From Sarocladium kiliense (taxonomy: Eukaryota > Ascomycota > Sordariomycetes > Hypocreales > Sarocladiaceae): a stretch of 64,000 nucleotides of DNA. Below are positions 32,589-42,149 of the stretch, in pieces. The notes under the pieces are model-generated. The model had not been told where the DNA came from. It searched no databases and was given only the letters and a program-made list of their open reading frames with translations. The stretch lies in contig JAUZTG010000017.1 of assembly GCA_030734395.1 (NCBI GenBank), positions 558,001-622,000 on the forward strand. Reading direction: 5' to 3'. Made by a program: the position numbers and the translations under genes. Each line of letters starts with the position of its first letter. Position 1 is the first letter of the stretch.

Positions 32589-34335
32589 ATGGCTGTTACT
32601 CAAGCACCGGCTTCCTCTGGGCCTATCAACTCACCCGGCGTCCTCTCTTCTCAGCCAACAACCTCTTCCAACCCCGACGAAAGCCTGCCGCCGCAAGATG
32701 ACTCTCCAGAGACCTTCGACCAGGCTAAGCTCGAGCGCCTGGGCCGACAGCGTCCTGAGGCTCTGAAGAATGCCCTCACCGAGTTCTGCTTTGTCTTCAC
32801 CATGCTCCTATCGATGATGATGTCCGAGTTCTACATCTCTGGATTCAACATCATTCTGCCAAGTGTTGCCATCGAACTTAACATTCCGGACTCCCTCCGC
32901 ACCTGGCCTGCTGCTGTTCCCAACCTCAGCACCGCCGCCCTGCTGCTGCCTTTTGCTCGACTCGGCGACATCTATGGCGCTCGCGGCGTCTTCCTTGCCG
33001 GTCACGCCTGGGCTCTTGTCTGGTCTGTCGCAGCCGGGTTCAGCAAAGGTACAACAATGCTCATCATCTTCCGAGCCTTGCAGGGCGTCGGATTCGCAGC
33101 ATTTCTACCCACAGGCTTGACGTTGCTTGCCTCGACGTACCGACCCGGACCACGAAAGAACTTCATGTTCAGCCTGTACGGCTCGTTTGCTGCGATCGGC
33201 TTCTACTTCGGTATTTTCATGGGCTCAATTGCTGGCGAATACCTCACGTGGAGGTGGTACTTCTGGATCGGAGCGTTCTTCATCCTTGCTGTCGTTGTCA
33301 TCGGCATCCTAACGATCCCGGGCAGCGTCGATACGGTCGATCCTGAGGCTAAAATGGACTGGCTAGGTATGGCAACGATCGTACCCGGCCTGGCACTTGT
33401 TGTATACGCATTCACCGATGGCGGCCATGCTCCCCAAGGTTGGCGTACGCCGTATATCTTCGTCACCTTTATCATTGGCGCAATTCTTCTCTGTCTTGCG
33501 GTCTACGTTCAAGGATGGGTCTCGGAGCAGCCTCTCATGCCACCCGCAGTCTTCCATGCGAAGTACATGAAGCGTTTGTCGCTAGTCTTGTTTTGCTTTT
33601 ACGGTGTTTTCGGCTTATATCTCTTCTACGCCAGCTACTAGTGAGTCTGAAAGAACACAAACATCTGGTGACTGCTTACTGACCTGTTGCAGCCTCGAAA
33701 ACGTCCTAGGCAACACACCGATTCTTACGGCCGCCTGGTTCACTCCCATGTGCGTAGGTGGAATGATCCTTTCTGTGGTCGGAGGCCTGATTTTGCATAT
33801 CCTCCCCGGAAAGGTCCTCATGACCGTTTCTGGCGTCGGCTTCCTCCTGAGTGGCCTTCTGTTTGCCGTCATTCCTGCACAATCAGACTCCGGGCAGTCT
33901 CGCAGCTTCATCTACTGGGCCTACGTCTTCCCCGCCATGATCTGCGCTACACTCGGTGTCGACATCACTTACACGGTGACAAATATCTTCATCACAACTA
34001 GCATGCCTCGCAAGCAACAGGCTGCCGCAGGTGGACTAATTAATAGCCTTCTCTACCTTGGCATCGCGTTCTGGCTGGGCATTGGTGAGCTTGCTGTTGC
34101 GACGACGGTCAACTCCCGTGAAGGAGAAACGAGCGCACGACAACAGTATCGCATTGGATTCTGGACGGCAGTGGGCCTGGCTGGGTTTGCGATGATATTG
34201 ATGATGACGATCAAGTTGGGGAAGGCGTCATCCGAGCTGACGGCTGATGAAAAGGCCGAGCTTGCAAGGGAGATCCAGATGAGAGAGTCTGGGGCAGGAA
34301 GGGCAAGTAATGTTACGGCGCAGCAGCAGGTATAG
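32589..34335 (+). CDS. MFS transporter, DHA-type multidrug/aminotriazole family
   Basis: Exons 32589-33640 and 33693-34335, with a 52-base intron splitting a Tyr codon, give 564 residues. A disordered N-terminus of about 65 residues precedes up to 14 hydrophobic segments. The MFS loop-2/3 motif appears as Ala-Arg-Leu-Gly-Asp-Ile-Tyr-Gly-Ala-Arg-Gly; Gly-Ser-Ile-Ala-Gly-Glu-Tyr-Leu-Thr-Trp-Arg-Trp-Tyr-Phe-Trp is typical of the DHA2 (14-helix) porters. It is a proton antiporter by family, exporting drugs, metabolites or boron-like compounds. It is convergent with a sugar-type permease. Confidence 0.9.
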
Positions 34336-34671
34336 CCTTTTTGCATATAGATTACGACATTATGACTCGCAGTTACATACAATAGCAGGATTTCCATCAA
34401 TGGCTCCCCAGATGCCATCTCCGCCTGCGGTATCGGATCACAGTATGCGTGCATGAGTCAATCACATTGGCGAAATCGAGCGGTACATTGTTTTATTTCA
34501 CAACAGAGCTCTCTTGACATCGCAAGTGGAGCAGGCCATTGCCAGACAAAAAAACTCGGGCTTCATGTCGCAATACACAATACGACACTTGTGCTCCCCT
34601 CTGACCAAGTCGGAGCCACCTGTAAATCATCCACGCTACTTCCACGCAGGTCTCAAACTTAATTGCGACCC
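34336..34671. other. convergent intergenic region
   Basis: 3' regions of the two MFS genes; nothing else seen. Confidence 0.35.
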
Positions 34672-36487
34672 TTAGCGGCGTCCCTCGGGGCCATCACTAG
34701 TGCTCTTTTCATTGAGATCTTCGTATGCAACCTTGTCGCTATTCTCCGCGGCCGTGATCTCGAACACTGGGAAACAAAATTATTAGCTAACCAAATCATC
34801 CCCAGCAACTTTGGGAGGGACATCCACTTACGATCGATAGGAGCCGTAGTGAACTGGCGAGCCTTGGTCTTCTTCTGGAACAGATAGTCGATATCGGCGA
34901 AGCTCCTGTTCTTGGTCTCGGGCAGATAGAACCAGGTCCAGATGAACCATACGACGTCAAAGCCGAAGTAAAAGATACCAGCACGCGGACCCCAGTTCCA
35001 CGCATCAGCAGTGTCGTTCAGCATACGTGGGTTGAGCTGGTTCGAGACAATCTGTCCAACAACATAGATGGCACGACCGATGACGATCGTTTGCGCACGG
35101 ACGCGGTTCGCGGACATTTCACCGACGATGGTGTAGCAGGTGGGACCGAGAGACAGCTTGAAGCATAAGTTTGTGATGATCATGAAGGCTGCGACGGGGA
35201 CGGCGACTTGTTTCCGAGTGGCTGCGAATCCCATGATACCGATAGCGAGCATACATACGCCGATACTGGCTGTGCCGAAGAGGTAGAAGACTCGTCGTCC
35301 GACTTTGCCCATCAAAATGATCGCGGTACCGGTAGCGACGATGTTGACGGACTGGATGGCCATGCTGTACCGGAACGACATGCTCTCGCTCATACCGACA
35401 GAGCGGAGGAAGATAGTGGCATAGGCGGTGATACCCTGGCCATTGAAGATCTGCACCCACCACGCCATCATAACGATAAGTGTGCGTCGGCCGTTGGTCC
35501 CACGGAAGCAGTCCCTGTAACTGGAGTTTTCAGCTTCAATACGCTCCATCTCATTGGTGTGCTTCATGAGTGCGATCGTATCGGCCATCATCTCCTCAGT
35601 GTAGTAGTCCTTGCGTGCGAGACGACGGATATTCTTCTCTGCTTCTTCAATCTTGCCGCGGCGGATGAGGTACCAGGGCGATTCGGGGGCGAGGAAGCCG
35701 ACGAGGAGGAGTGGTGGGATCCAGACCCATTGCAGACCGTAGGGGACACGATAGGCTGCGTCGCCCGGGAGTTGAAGAGAACCGTACAGGATACCAGCGG
35801 CAACTTTGATTCTGTTAGTTCGGAAGACGTTTGTTGGGTGTTTGTCCGACTGTACTTACGGAATGAGCCACAGCCCCAGCACATGGAAACCCAGGCAGTG
35901 AGATAACCACGAAGAGCAGCCGGAGTAATCTCAGCAGCATAGGCGGTGGTGTTTGTCTGGAAGATACCCCATGGAATACCGCACAAGATGTTTCCAACGA
36001 GCAACATCTGGACGTTGACAGCGAAGAACAGCACGAAGATAGTGCATGCCATAAGCGCCATGGCGCCCATATATACGCGCCTAGAACCAAACCTCGACTG
36101 CAGATACCCATTCAGGAGCAGACCAATGATGCTGCCCAGGTTATTTCCATTACCTATGGCAGCCTGCCAAGTCGAAGAGATATGCTGCTTGCCATTCGCA
36201 TCAGGCCATCCGAACTTGCGGATATACGCATCCTGACCGAAGAAGTTGTTCACGAGACCGACATCCATACCCTCCATGACGAGAGCAAGACTCAGAAGAG
36301 CACTGTATATGACGGCAGGGCGGTACCTAGAGAAGAGCTCCTTACGGGGCAGTTTGGATTCTTCATCGGAGGCTTGCGCTGCCGTCTCGATACGCGCCAT
36401 GGCGCTTGTGTAGCCGGCGCCATATTCCGCATGTTGAGCTGTGCTTGGCTTCGCCTTCTCATCGGCGGCGGTGGCTGAAGCTGCCAT
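34672..36487 (-). CDS. MFS sugar permease, alpha-glucoside/maltose-type
   Basis: Three exons (36487-35860, 35803-34832, 34766-34672) give 564 residues. The final short exon encodes the acidic C-terminal tail. The fold has 12 predicted membrane segments. Sugar-porter signatures include Glu-Gly-Met-Asp in helix 1, Ser-Arg-Phe-Gly-Ser-Arg-Arg after helix 2, Pro-Glu-Ser-Pro-Trp-Tyr-Leu-Ile-Arg-Arg-Gly-Lys after helix 6, Gln-Ile-Phe-Asn-Gly-Gln-Gly in helix 7 and Pro-Glu-Thr-Lys-Asn-Arg-Ser near the end. This set resembles fungal alpha-glucoside:proton symporters. The start at 36487 is favoured over an upstream in-frame ATG (36679) because the extra 64 residues are not conserved-looking. Confidence 0.92.
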
Positions 36488-38740
36488 TTTCCAAGGATGA
36501 AGATGTGACTGTGTATCTGGGATGGAAGTCGAGAGGTGAGATTGAATAAAAGAAAGAGATGGAGACAAAAGAGGTGAGATCGACGAGGTTACGAGGGAAA
36601 CGTGGAGAAGATATGTAGCATCGACAGGAACAGAAGTTACATCCAGGGTCATGCCAGCGTTACATGGACTGATCAGCAAACGTTAGACTCTCGTGCGTGT
36701 ACGTGCCATCGTCGTCCATCTTGCCTTCTTCAGCCATAGTCTTGACCATCATCCACGCTGGTGGTTAGCCACCCCTTGTCTAGCATTTCCGCTCCTCTAC
36801 GACCAGCTTTCCCTAGTTGAGTTTCTTATCTTGGGGCTCCAACGTGCGTCTATCATTCCTTGGCCTTGGCCTTTTTCTCCAAACACACTTTCCCCACGTG
36901 GATTCTAACCTCGTATCTAACTTGATAGGTTAGATTTGGTTTCGAAGACTCCACGCCGTCGCTAATCACTACCACAAGGCCGAGTTTCTAGCCGAAGAGA
37001 TGAGCGATCTTGCACTAACTGACGTCGCCTCTGAGCCCCGCGTAGAGAACAAGGCAGGGCTAGCCAGAGCCAGCTTCGTTTCCTTGCTTCCCCATGGGGA
37101 GCGTGACGGGGCTCGGTGGGTTCCCGGGGGTATATGTTTCCAAAGAGGTGTAGTAGCCAACCATTCAGCATGTGCAAGTGAATCCCCGCTGTGTTTGTGG
37201 CCAATAGCTTGAACCTAAGTTGCAACCTTGGGCTCATGCATCTGGTTCAGATGCCGATGCCTGATTACCCCAGCTTTGGCCCACATCACTCCAAGCATAT
37301 AGCGGGGGTAACCCAGGGGTTGCATTAGTGCCGTCAGCGGCGTAGGCGTCGGATTCCCAAGACTCCCCTGGGCTTGACCTGTTGGTCGTTGGTGATGCCC
37401 TGCGTGTTGCGTCACTAGCTCTCATGGAGGATCTTGCTGCATGTTGCCAGCACTCTTGCCGGGTCCGTCGCTTCTGCCTCCGAACGCGGTACAAGCGCTT
37501 CAATAGTCTCGCCCTCCTTGTCTTTGTTTGCCTGCGATTGTCCTTGCTTTTGCTCAGGCATGACTCGTTGTGATTAAAGAAGATAATTATGCCAAGTCTG
37601 GTGTATTCTTCGAAAAGCAATTGCCGAAGCCACCCCGTCTAATGCCGAGTCTCGTTTCTTGTCGCCAACGCTTGGTCCTCGCACCCCATACTTAGTCTCG
37701 GCGAGTAACCAACTGACAAGGACATGATCTCCATGTCGACTATGGGGTTTCCCTGCGGGGTAAATAAAGCCTGCTGGTAGTTGACCGAGCGGCACGGTAA
37801 CCTGGTGTCCTACTCCCGTCTTCTGACGCGGTCAATCGAATTTCGCCGATGTCTCCTTACATGGGTTATGTCTGACGATCTGACGCCACAGGACGCGTGG
37901 TCTTGAGGGAGTATAGTGCAGGCCGCATGGCGATCTGGACATTCCCTCCCAGATCGCCAAGGTCTGGTATGGTGTAAAAACCAAAGAAGTAATATTCGTA
38001 TCAAGACCAACGACATAACAATCCTGCTGTATTCTGTGACATCATTCTCAATGGGCTTGGCATAACCGGCCGGAGCTGGACCGAGCTATTAGGTGGAAGC
38101 AGAGGATACTGATGCCATCTTGAGCTTATCCCCGAATAGTTACGCGACATGCTCTTCGACTGTGGTCGAGTGAGAACATGGGCAGTAACCTAGTATACCA
38201 ACCCAAGTCCTCGAACTCGGTCGATAATATGCACCTTTCATTCTCTGATGTGTCCAAGCCAGGATTCAGTTGATCCCTCTGTCGGTTCCTGCTTAGACTG
38301 AAGATAAGATCGTGCTTTGTGAGTAGATATGATGCAAGCTCTAGCTGTAGGCGTGGCGCGCTCTACTCAGACGACAAGTAGAACTTTGTCCCTAGCCAGG
38401 TGCGCGGGGTGATCTGAGCCCTGATGCCAAGTCCTCGTGGGCACGGAGACAAGCTCAATCATCATACTTCAATAGTGCTCCTGTATCCTTTATAACTTTT
38501 ATAGTACCTGAGACATGACCCAGTCACGGCCACGATCTATGAATCCTATGCTCCATGGTGACTCGGTAAGAGAGCAAGCCTTCATCACGTGCAATGGAGC
38601 GGTGGGTGCTGACTATGACCTCGTCAGTGTACACATCCCGAATTTTGACAGCACTGTATATCTACAGGCCTGTTACCAACAGTTAACGCAGTTAGGAAGA
38701 ACATTCATCATTTTTCAAGAGACTCCCGAGAAAAAGCATC
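36488..38740. other. 2.25 kb without a convincing gene
   Basis: Open frames (for example 37234-37620 minus, Arg-rich) have no recognisable domains. A CACGTG E-box lies at 36895-36900, about 410 bases upstream of the sugar permease start. No transposase, LTR or target-site duplication was seen, although a decayed mobile element cannot be excluded. Confidence 0.4.
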
Positions 38741-39191
38741 ATGAACTTCGAAGTGGAAATCATCGCTGATGAAGTGCACTTGACCATGAGTGCTCCGCCT
38801 ATCAGCTATAAACGCAAGTACTTCGATCTGACTCCAAGCCCTGAGTAGTGGAATTCAACTGACCTGAATCATAGGTGCTGTGCAGTCTCTAGGCGACCTC
38901 CAAATCCCCCCAGGCCTTACTCAAGAACTCATCAGAGAGCTCGCCAAAGATGCTGTGGAGGACTGGCTCCTCATCGTTAGTCTGGCGATCTCGACATACG
39001 CTTACCAGGTTGAACTGTACGTCGCACTGGCTTTCACGATGAAACGGGAGATGAAGATTCGCCGTAAGAAGAAGGCGGAAAAGGATGATGGAAATGGGGA
39101 GATGTTTTATCGACTGGTGGCGAGAGGGTTGCAGGAGGCAATTGACGATGAGGTGGAGTATGAGCGGCTCAGGAGTGATGAAATAGCATAG
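38741..39191 (+). CDS. small hypothetical protein, 5' structure uncertain
   Basis: The reliable part is an exon from 38875 (after an acceptor AG at 38873-38874) to a stop at 39191, encoding about 104 residues: a Leu-rich helix with Pro-Pro-Gly-Leu-Thr-Gln-Glu-Leu-Ile, a central hydrophobic stretch of about 20 residues, a basic Lys/Arg cluster and an acidic helical C-terminus. Upstream joining is ambiguous. An ATG at 38741 with a donor at 38790, or the frame opening at 38515 with a donor at 38627, both give phase 1 and an identical Ser at the junction. I do not recognise the family. It lies 720 bases upstream of the AAA ATPase in the same orientation. Confidence 0.35.
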
Positions 39192-39910
39192 CGATTTCGA
39201 CCTCGACTGCCAATCGTCAGGGCGTCAAATCTCAGAAGAGCCTGATCCCATATTCAAGACAACATTTCACAGCTCATGTGTATGAAGGACGAAGATCAAG
39301 CTGGCTACACCAAGCTCCGAAAGACCAAGCACGACCCCTTCATATAGGAGCATTGTTGCTTCCCAACCCTTCGGATCCCGGTTCGGAGCGAACAATCGGG
39401 GAGGTACCGCGATTCTCGATACCGGGGTGCCATCGAGGGTACGCACATCCGTTTTGAGTGTCCCAGTCTCTTCATAGATGAGCATAGTTGTGCGGGTTGA
39501 GGACCTAGAGCCTTACACAATTCCATGCCATCAATCTGTACTCCAATTGTCAAGTGGTTAGACTGTGGTTCGTCGCAGTAATCGCCCTCGCTGAAATGGC
39601 CCTGCATTAGCTCCGGCTTGGCAGATTCTGCATTTTCATCGGAAGTAGATCTGGACCGACTTAGGCGGCCTTCTTAGAGAATGCTCATAAAACATCTCTA
39701 GGCAGATAACATTGTCGCCGCAAACCCTGCTAATGCCTCATAACATTTGTTCTTGGCGATTGAGTAGTCTCAAAATAAAAGTCGTCATTGCGTACGACGC
39801 TTGCTAGGCAGCTACAATTGGCAATGCGTATATAGACCTGGTGCTCTAGCGCGCCAGCCTTATTGTTCTCCCCTCATCCGACTTATCCATAGGATACTCA
39901 ACAGCCAACT
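39192..39910. other. intergenic, AAA ATPase promoter
   Basis: Small frames on both strands without domains. Nothing else recognised. Confidence 0.35.
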
Positions 39911-41950
39911 ATGTCGTCCTCTCATACACCTCCTGTTCCGCCTCCGCCTCCACCACCACGGTTGCCTCCAAAGCAGGCCCGGCGCGAGCAAGACAATGAA
40001 GACACAGACCAAGGCCGAGATGCGCAGCCCTTCAGGGTGATCGAAACCACCCCAGGGGACATCCAGTTCGAATTCCCAAAGTCAAGCAATAGCGTGGACT
40101 CTGGCGGCGTTACTCTTCGAACCGTTGTCAGCCAATACCTTGGTTCGGCTCAGTCCTCTAAGGCATCCGCCGACAAGTTGTACCAAATCCTTGGCCGTCT
40201 GCGCTGGCTGCGGTATTCTTTACAGAGATACAACACTGGCGCAATCTCGAATTCTGCAGAGTTCTTGCAATATTGGCGCCGGCACACTCTGAGCCTCCTA
40301 TCTGGCTTTGGATTTCGCGCGGGCCAGTCCTCCTCACTAGATCAAATCTCTGTCGCTGGACTGGAAGAGCTCGTTGCCAAGCTGGAGAGCCTCAATGTGG
40401 CTAAAATCGAAGAGGGCAGGCGATTGAACGCCGCCGGGCTGGTTACCTTCGATTCCTTGAGCGAGCTCTTCCGACCTGGGAACTTGGTGAAGGCTTCCAC
40501 GGTGTCAAGAACCACACCGTGTGTCTTCCGAGCGACAGAGTCGTTTTTCGAGGAGCGCCGAACACTATTTGGCTCCCAGAAGAACTTCCACGTCACACTG
40601 GAGCTTGTCGTCTCGGTCGGTGATCACTTTTCAGTCGCAACATTCTCAGAAGTCTTTACTTCGTGGAGCGGCGTACAAGCTCGCAAACTATCAGAATTTG
40701 CCTATCAGCCACTTTCTCCAGCTGAAGAGCCAACGCTGTGCGAGAGAGGTGTTCGTGCTGTTGAGCTTGCCACTGGAGGCGCCAAGTATCTTGCTTACAA
40801 CCAGAATAGCTTCTTCGTACACAACAGTGGCCGCTCCCGACAGCATGGATCTGCGCTTGCAAAGACTGGGAACCGGTCTCAGACACAGACCGGAGGTCGG
40901 GTGATGATCGATATGGCGAGAGGTGCATCTCTGGGCCATTATCCTTGCCGAGGCGTGGACGAAGCTACTCTAGCCATAATTCAGCTCTCAGAGCGATACC
41001 AGCAGTGGATGTCCAAACGGTCCCAGCTGCATGCTGATCTCCAGGATGACGATACGATGCTGATCTGGGAAAATGTGCCCGAAGAGTTCCAGATCATTTG
41101 CTGGCCTGCTCTTGTTGGATTCAGCTTCACGACTAAAGTATGGGGTCATGTTTTGGTCGACGGCCTCTCCCGGATCACATTCCAGGACCAAGCCTTCGAT
41201 CGATTAGTGCTATCCAAGGAGCGCAAGCAGCTTATTCGCGCTGTGGTGCGACACGGAACACTCGCACAACACAATGATCTTGTGGGAGGAAAACAAGGCG
41301 GCCTCATTTTCCTTCTTCATGGGCCTCCTGGCGTTGGGAAAACTTTGACAGCGGAGGCTACTGCTGAAGTCCTTCAGCGGCCACTATACTACGTAACCAT
41401 GGGCGAACTCGGCGTGAACCCAGACGACCTCGAGCAGAGACTCGGTGAGGTGTTGGACCTTTGTGCTCAATGGGACGCTATCGCTGTCCTTGACGAGGCG
41501 GATGTGTTTCTGGAAACGCGGAGAACTTCAGACCTAGTCCGTAACGCCATGGTCTGTGTCATGCTCCGCATCCTTGAGTACCATCCCGGCATTCTCTTCT
41601 TGACCACCAATCGTGTACGAACTCTCGACCCGGCATTCGAGAGCCGCATCACCATGGCTATGCAGTACGAAGCACTCAACCATGAAGACCGTGTGCAGGT
41701 CTGGAAGAATCAGCTGGAGGGCATACAGAAGAACCTGGTCTCCGAATATATTGACCTGACAGAGCTTGCGGGAAAACACATGAATGGTCGGCAGATTAAG
41801 AATGCAGTACGTCTGGGTCTTAGTCTTGCAATGGATCAGGAAAGCCAACTGAATCAGTCGATACTGATGAAGACCATTGAGTTGACGTCGCTGGGGCGCC
41901 GTAACATGGCGAAAGACGATGCATGGGACAAAGCGACGAGTCTGGAATAG
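39911..41950 (+). CDS. AAA-family ATPase with fungal N-terminal domain (DUF7025-type)
   Basis: A single exon of 679 residues. A Pro-rich disordered N-terminus (about 1-60) precedes the N-terminal domain common to fungal AAA ATPases of this group. A linker with Phe-Asp-Arg-Leu-Val-Leu-Ser-Lys-Glu-Arg-Lys-Gln-Leu-Ile leads to one AAA module. Walker A is Gly-Pro-Pro-Gly-Val-Gly-Lys-Thr at about 471-478; Walker B is Ile-Ala-Val-Leu-Asp-Glu-Ala-Asp at about 524-531; sensor 1 is Thr-Thr-Asn-Arg; an arginine-finger region is Phe-Glu-Ser-Arg-Ile. It likely forms ATP-driven oligomers that remodel proteins, and its cellular role is unknown. It is convergent (199 bases) with a HET-domain gene. Confidence 0.9.
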   Translation: MSSSHTPPVPPPPPPPRLPPKQARREQDNEDTDQGRDAQPFRVIETTPGDIQFEFPKSSNSVDSGGVTLRTVVSQYLGSAQSSKASADKLYQILGRLRWLRYSLQRYNTGAISNSAEFLQYWRRHTLSLLSGFGFRAGQSSSLDQISVAGLEELVAKLESLNVAKIEEGRRLNAAGLVTFDSLSELFRPGNLVKASTVSRTTPCVFRATESFFEERRTLFGSQKNFHVTLELVVSVGDHFSVATFSEVFTSWSGVQARKLSEFAYQPLSPAEEPTLCERGVRAVELATGGAKYLAYNQNSFFVHNSGRSRQHGSALAKTGNRSQTQTGGRVMIDMARGASLGHYPCRGVDEATLAIIQLSERYQQWMSKRSQLHADLQDDDTMLIWENVPEEFQIICWPALVGFSFTTKVWGHVLVDGLSRITFQDQAFDRLVLSKERKQLIRAVVRHGTLAQHNDLVGGKQGGLIFLLHGPPGVGKTLTAEATAEVLQRPLYYVTMGELGVNPDDLEQRLGEVLDLCAQWDAIAVLDEADVFLETRRTSDLVRNAMVCVMLRILEYHPGILFLTTNRVRTLDPAFESRITMAMQYEALNHEDRVQVWKNQLEGIQKNLVSEYIDLTELAGKHMNGRQIKNAVRLGLSLAMDQESQLNQSILMKTIELTSLGRRNMAKDDAWDKATSLE

Positions 41951-42149
41951 ACTAATATGTTTCGACATGTTACGGAGGGTGCAAGACAGCACCGGTGATG
42001 AGAGTTGCGCAGACTTAGAGTTAGGCCTCCTACAATGTACAACAGCGGCGTATGTATAGCATGTCGCTATTGCTTCCAGCTTGCAAATATTCAACCATAA
42101 TTCTACCAAGGGCTCTTGTCGGCTCTCGTGTCTCAGAAGTAATGTCTCG

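Noticed and set aside
37234..37620. Arg-rich frame considered as a retrotransposon Gag remnant
   Set aside because: No zinc knuckle, no LTRs, no reverse-transcriptase relatives in the neighbourhood.
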